A stretch of DNA of 64,000 nucleotides from Diospyros lotus (Eukaryota; Streptophyta; Magnoliopsida; Ericales; Ebenaceae): the NCBI RefSeq assembly GCF_014633365.1, contig NC_068339.1, positions 2,733,001-2,797,000 on the forward strand, written 5' to 3'. Both the position numbers and the translations under genes were made by a program. The notes under the pieces were generated by a model that saw only the letters and a program-made list of their open reading frames with translations, searched no databases and was not told where the DNA came from. Position 1 is the first letter of the stretch. Each line of letters begins with the position of its first letter. Of the stretch, positions 63,301 to 64,000 are shown in pieces.

Positions 63301-64000
63301 GCATTGTTGCGTCATATGGATTGTGTGTACATGTAGGTTTATATTTGGGGTGATCTCCTCTTCTGTTTCATTTACCGCCTTCCTTTTCATATAAACTTGC
63401 TGAGTCTTGCGATTCACCTTGTTTTCCATCATTCCGAGTAAGGGTAAAGCAAAAGTTGAGGGCGAGGACCGCGCCACCTAACAGTTAGCCGTGTCGGTAG
63501 GGTGTACAGTTAGCTGACCCCGTTTTCTCTGATGTTTTGTTAGGAGTTCTGACTCTCATTTTTGACTGTGCCCGGTTCTTCTTTGTATCTTTTATTGTTG
63601 GCATAGGTGTCTGTATATTTTTATATACTCCTCGACTGTTGTTCCAGCAGGGTACTTGTGGGCGTGCATGTATATTGTTTTGCTTCCGCTGTTGTATTTT
63701 ACGTTTGTATGCATGCTAGAGTATTTTTGTTTTATGTCTATTTCTCTTTTCTCTATGTAAGCGCTTTCGTTCGGATAGACCGGGCGGTTGGGATATCCGA
63801 GCGGGGGTGCTTACAGGCACGAACCCCCGTAGGCAATCAACGAATAAAACCCTCGAGACCAATTTAATAAATTAAATTTTAAAACAAACCGTTTTAAATT
63901 CCATAATTTATTAACAGCCAAAACCAACGAAGGGAGGTCAAATAAATTGACATCGAAAGAATCGACATTGAGGGATAAAGTACTTGCCTTTCCGAAGATA
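60308..64000 (-). mobile_element. Tekay-like LTR, minus orientation, split by a related LTR and cut by the window end
   Basis: TGTAAGCATCC at 60308 is the inverse of a GGATGCTTACA 3' end. 60308-61564 is the 3' part of the LTR in minus orientation and 63816-64000 resumes the same LTR further in, matching the inverse of 62390-62560. Between lies a full related LTR in plus orientation. I cannot tell from this window whether the outer LTR is solo or belongs to a complete element. Confidence 0.9.
61565..63815 (+). mobile_element. Solo LTR inserted into the outer LTR, target GGCAC
   Basis: 2251 bp, starting TATAACGCCCCG (probably TG changed to TA) and ending GGGGTGCTTACA, with perfect 5-bp target duplication GGCAC at 61560-61564 and 63816-63820. 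The last 1250 bases are the inverted partner of 60308-61564, including GCTGAGTCTTGCGATTCACC. It has no internal domain. Open frames on both strands (for example 62813-63025, 63114-63353, 63607-63867) are LTR sequence, not genes. Confidence 0.95.

Noticed and set aside
60308..63815. Large inverted repeat first read as an inverted-repeat transposon
   Set aside because: The GGCAC duplication around 61565-63815 and the resumption of the outer LTR at 63816 fit one LTR inserted into another.
62813..63867. Several frames in the last 1.2 kb
   Set aside because: The same sequence occurs inverted at 60308-61564 and is LTR DNA.

Overview
The window is nuclear DNA from a flowering plant, almost certainly a eudicot. 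It is AT-rich, has GT-AG introns, plant-specific gene families (a non-RD LRR receptor kinase, a GH9 endoglucanase, an RPA70-like gene) and a dense load of plant transposable elements. I cannot name the species. Only one gene looks intact: a 1034-residue LRR-XII (EFR/Xa21-type) receptor kinase on the minus strand, two exons, 17523-20804. Every other recognisable gene is broken. This is a repeat-rich, gene-poor region around a decayed receptor-kinase cluster.

Region by region. 1-31000 is a mosaic of segments duplicated in two to four copies around the receptor kinase: 1-1561 repeats at 21826-23377; 2387-5800 at 24655-27480; 15480-16290, 16292-17240 and 29206-31000 are three copies of one segment; 12480-12800 repeats at 13990-14262. 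Relics of lost kinase copies lie at 5308-5400 and 26954-27050 (only the 5' end) and 13547-14522 (kinase domain with deletions). A 100-N gap (1562-1661) cuts one duplicate. A scrap of mitochondrial small-subunit rRNA lies at 1943-2041. A Tekay-like solo LTR probably fills about 6840-9735.

31000-41000 holds a decayed Helitron PIF1-type helicase (32230-34380), an AT-rich tandem array, an orphan Helitron 3' end (36167), a CACTA element end with palindromic subterminal repeats (36842 onward), and the broken first part of a GH9 endoglucanase (40112-41014).

41400-53000 is transposon territory. 42022-46557 is a four-level nest of insertions, each with its own target-site duplication. A non-autonomous Helitron (48265-50054) and a second solo LTR (50206-52868) follow. 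53471-59480 is an RPA70-like pseudogene whose 3.56-kb first intron is filled with 0.5-0.65-kb tandem repeats. 59721-60290 holds three tandem copies of a unit with a perfect palindrome whose arms have changed in step. 60308-64000 is an LTR split by a related LTR inserted in the opposite orientation.

No operon or pathway links these genes. The biology is one probable immune-type receptor kinase surviving in a birth-and-death cluster, surrounded by an unusually readable record of insertions. Family assignments come from recognising motifs by eye. Target-site duplications, termini and splice sites were read directly from the bases.
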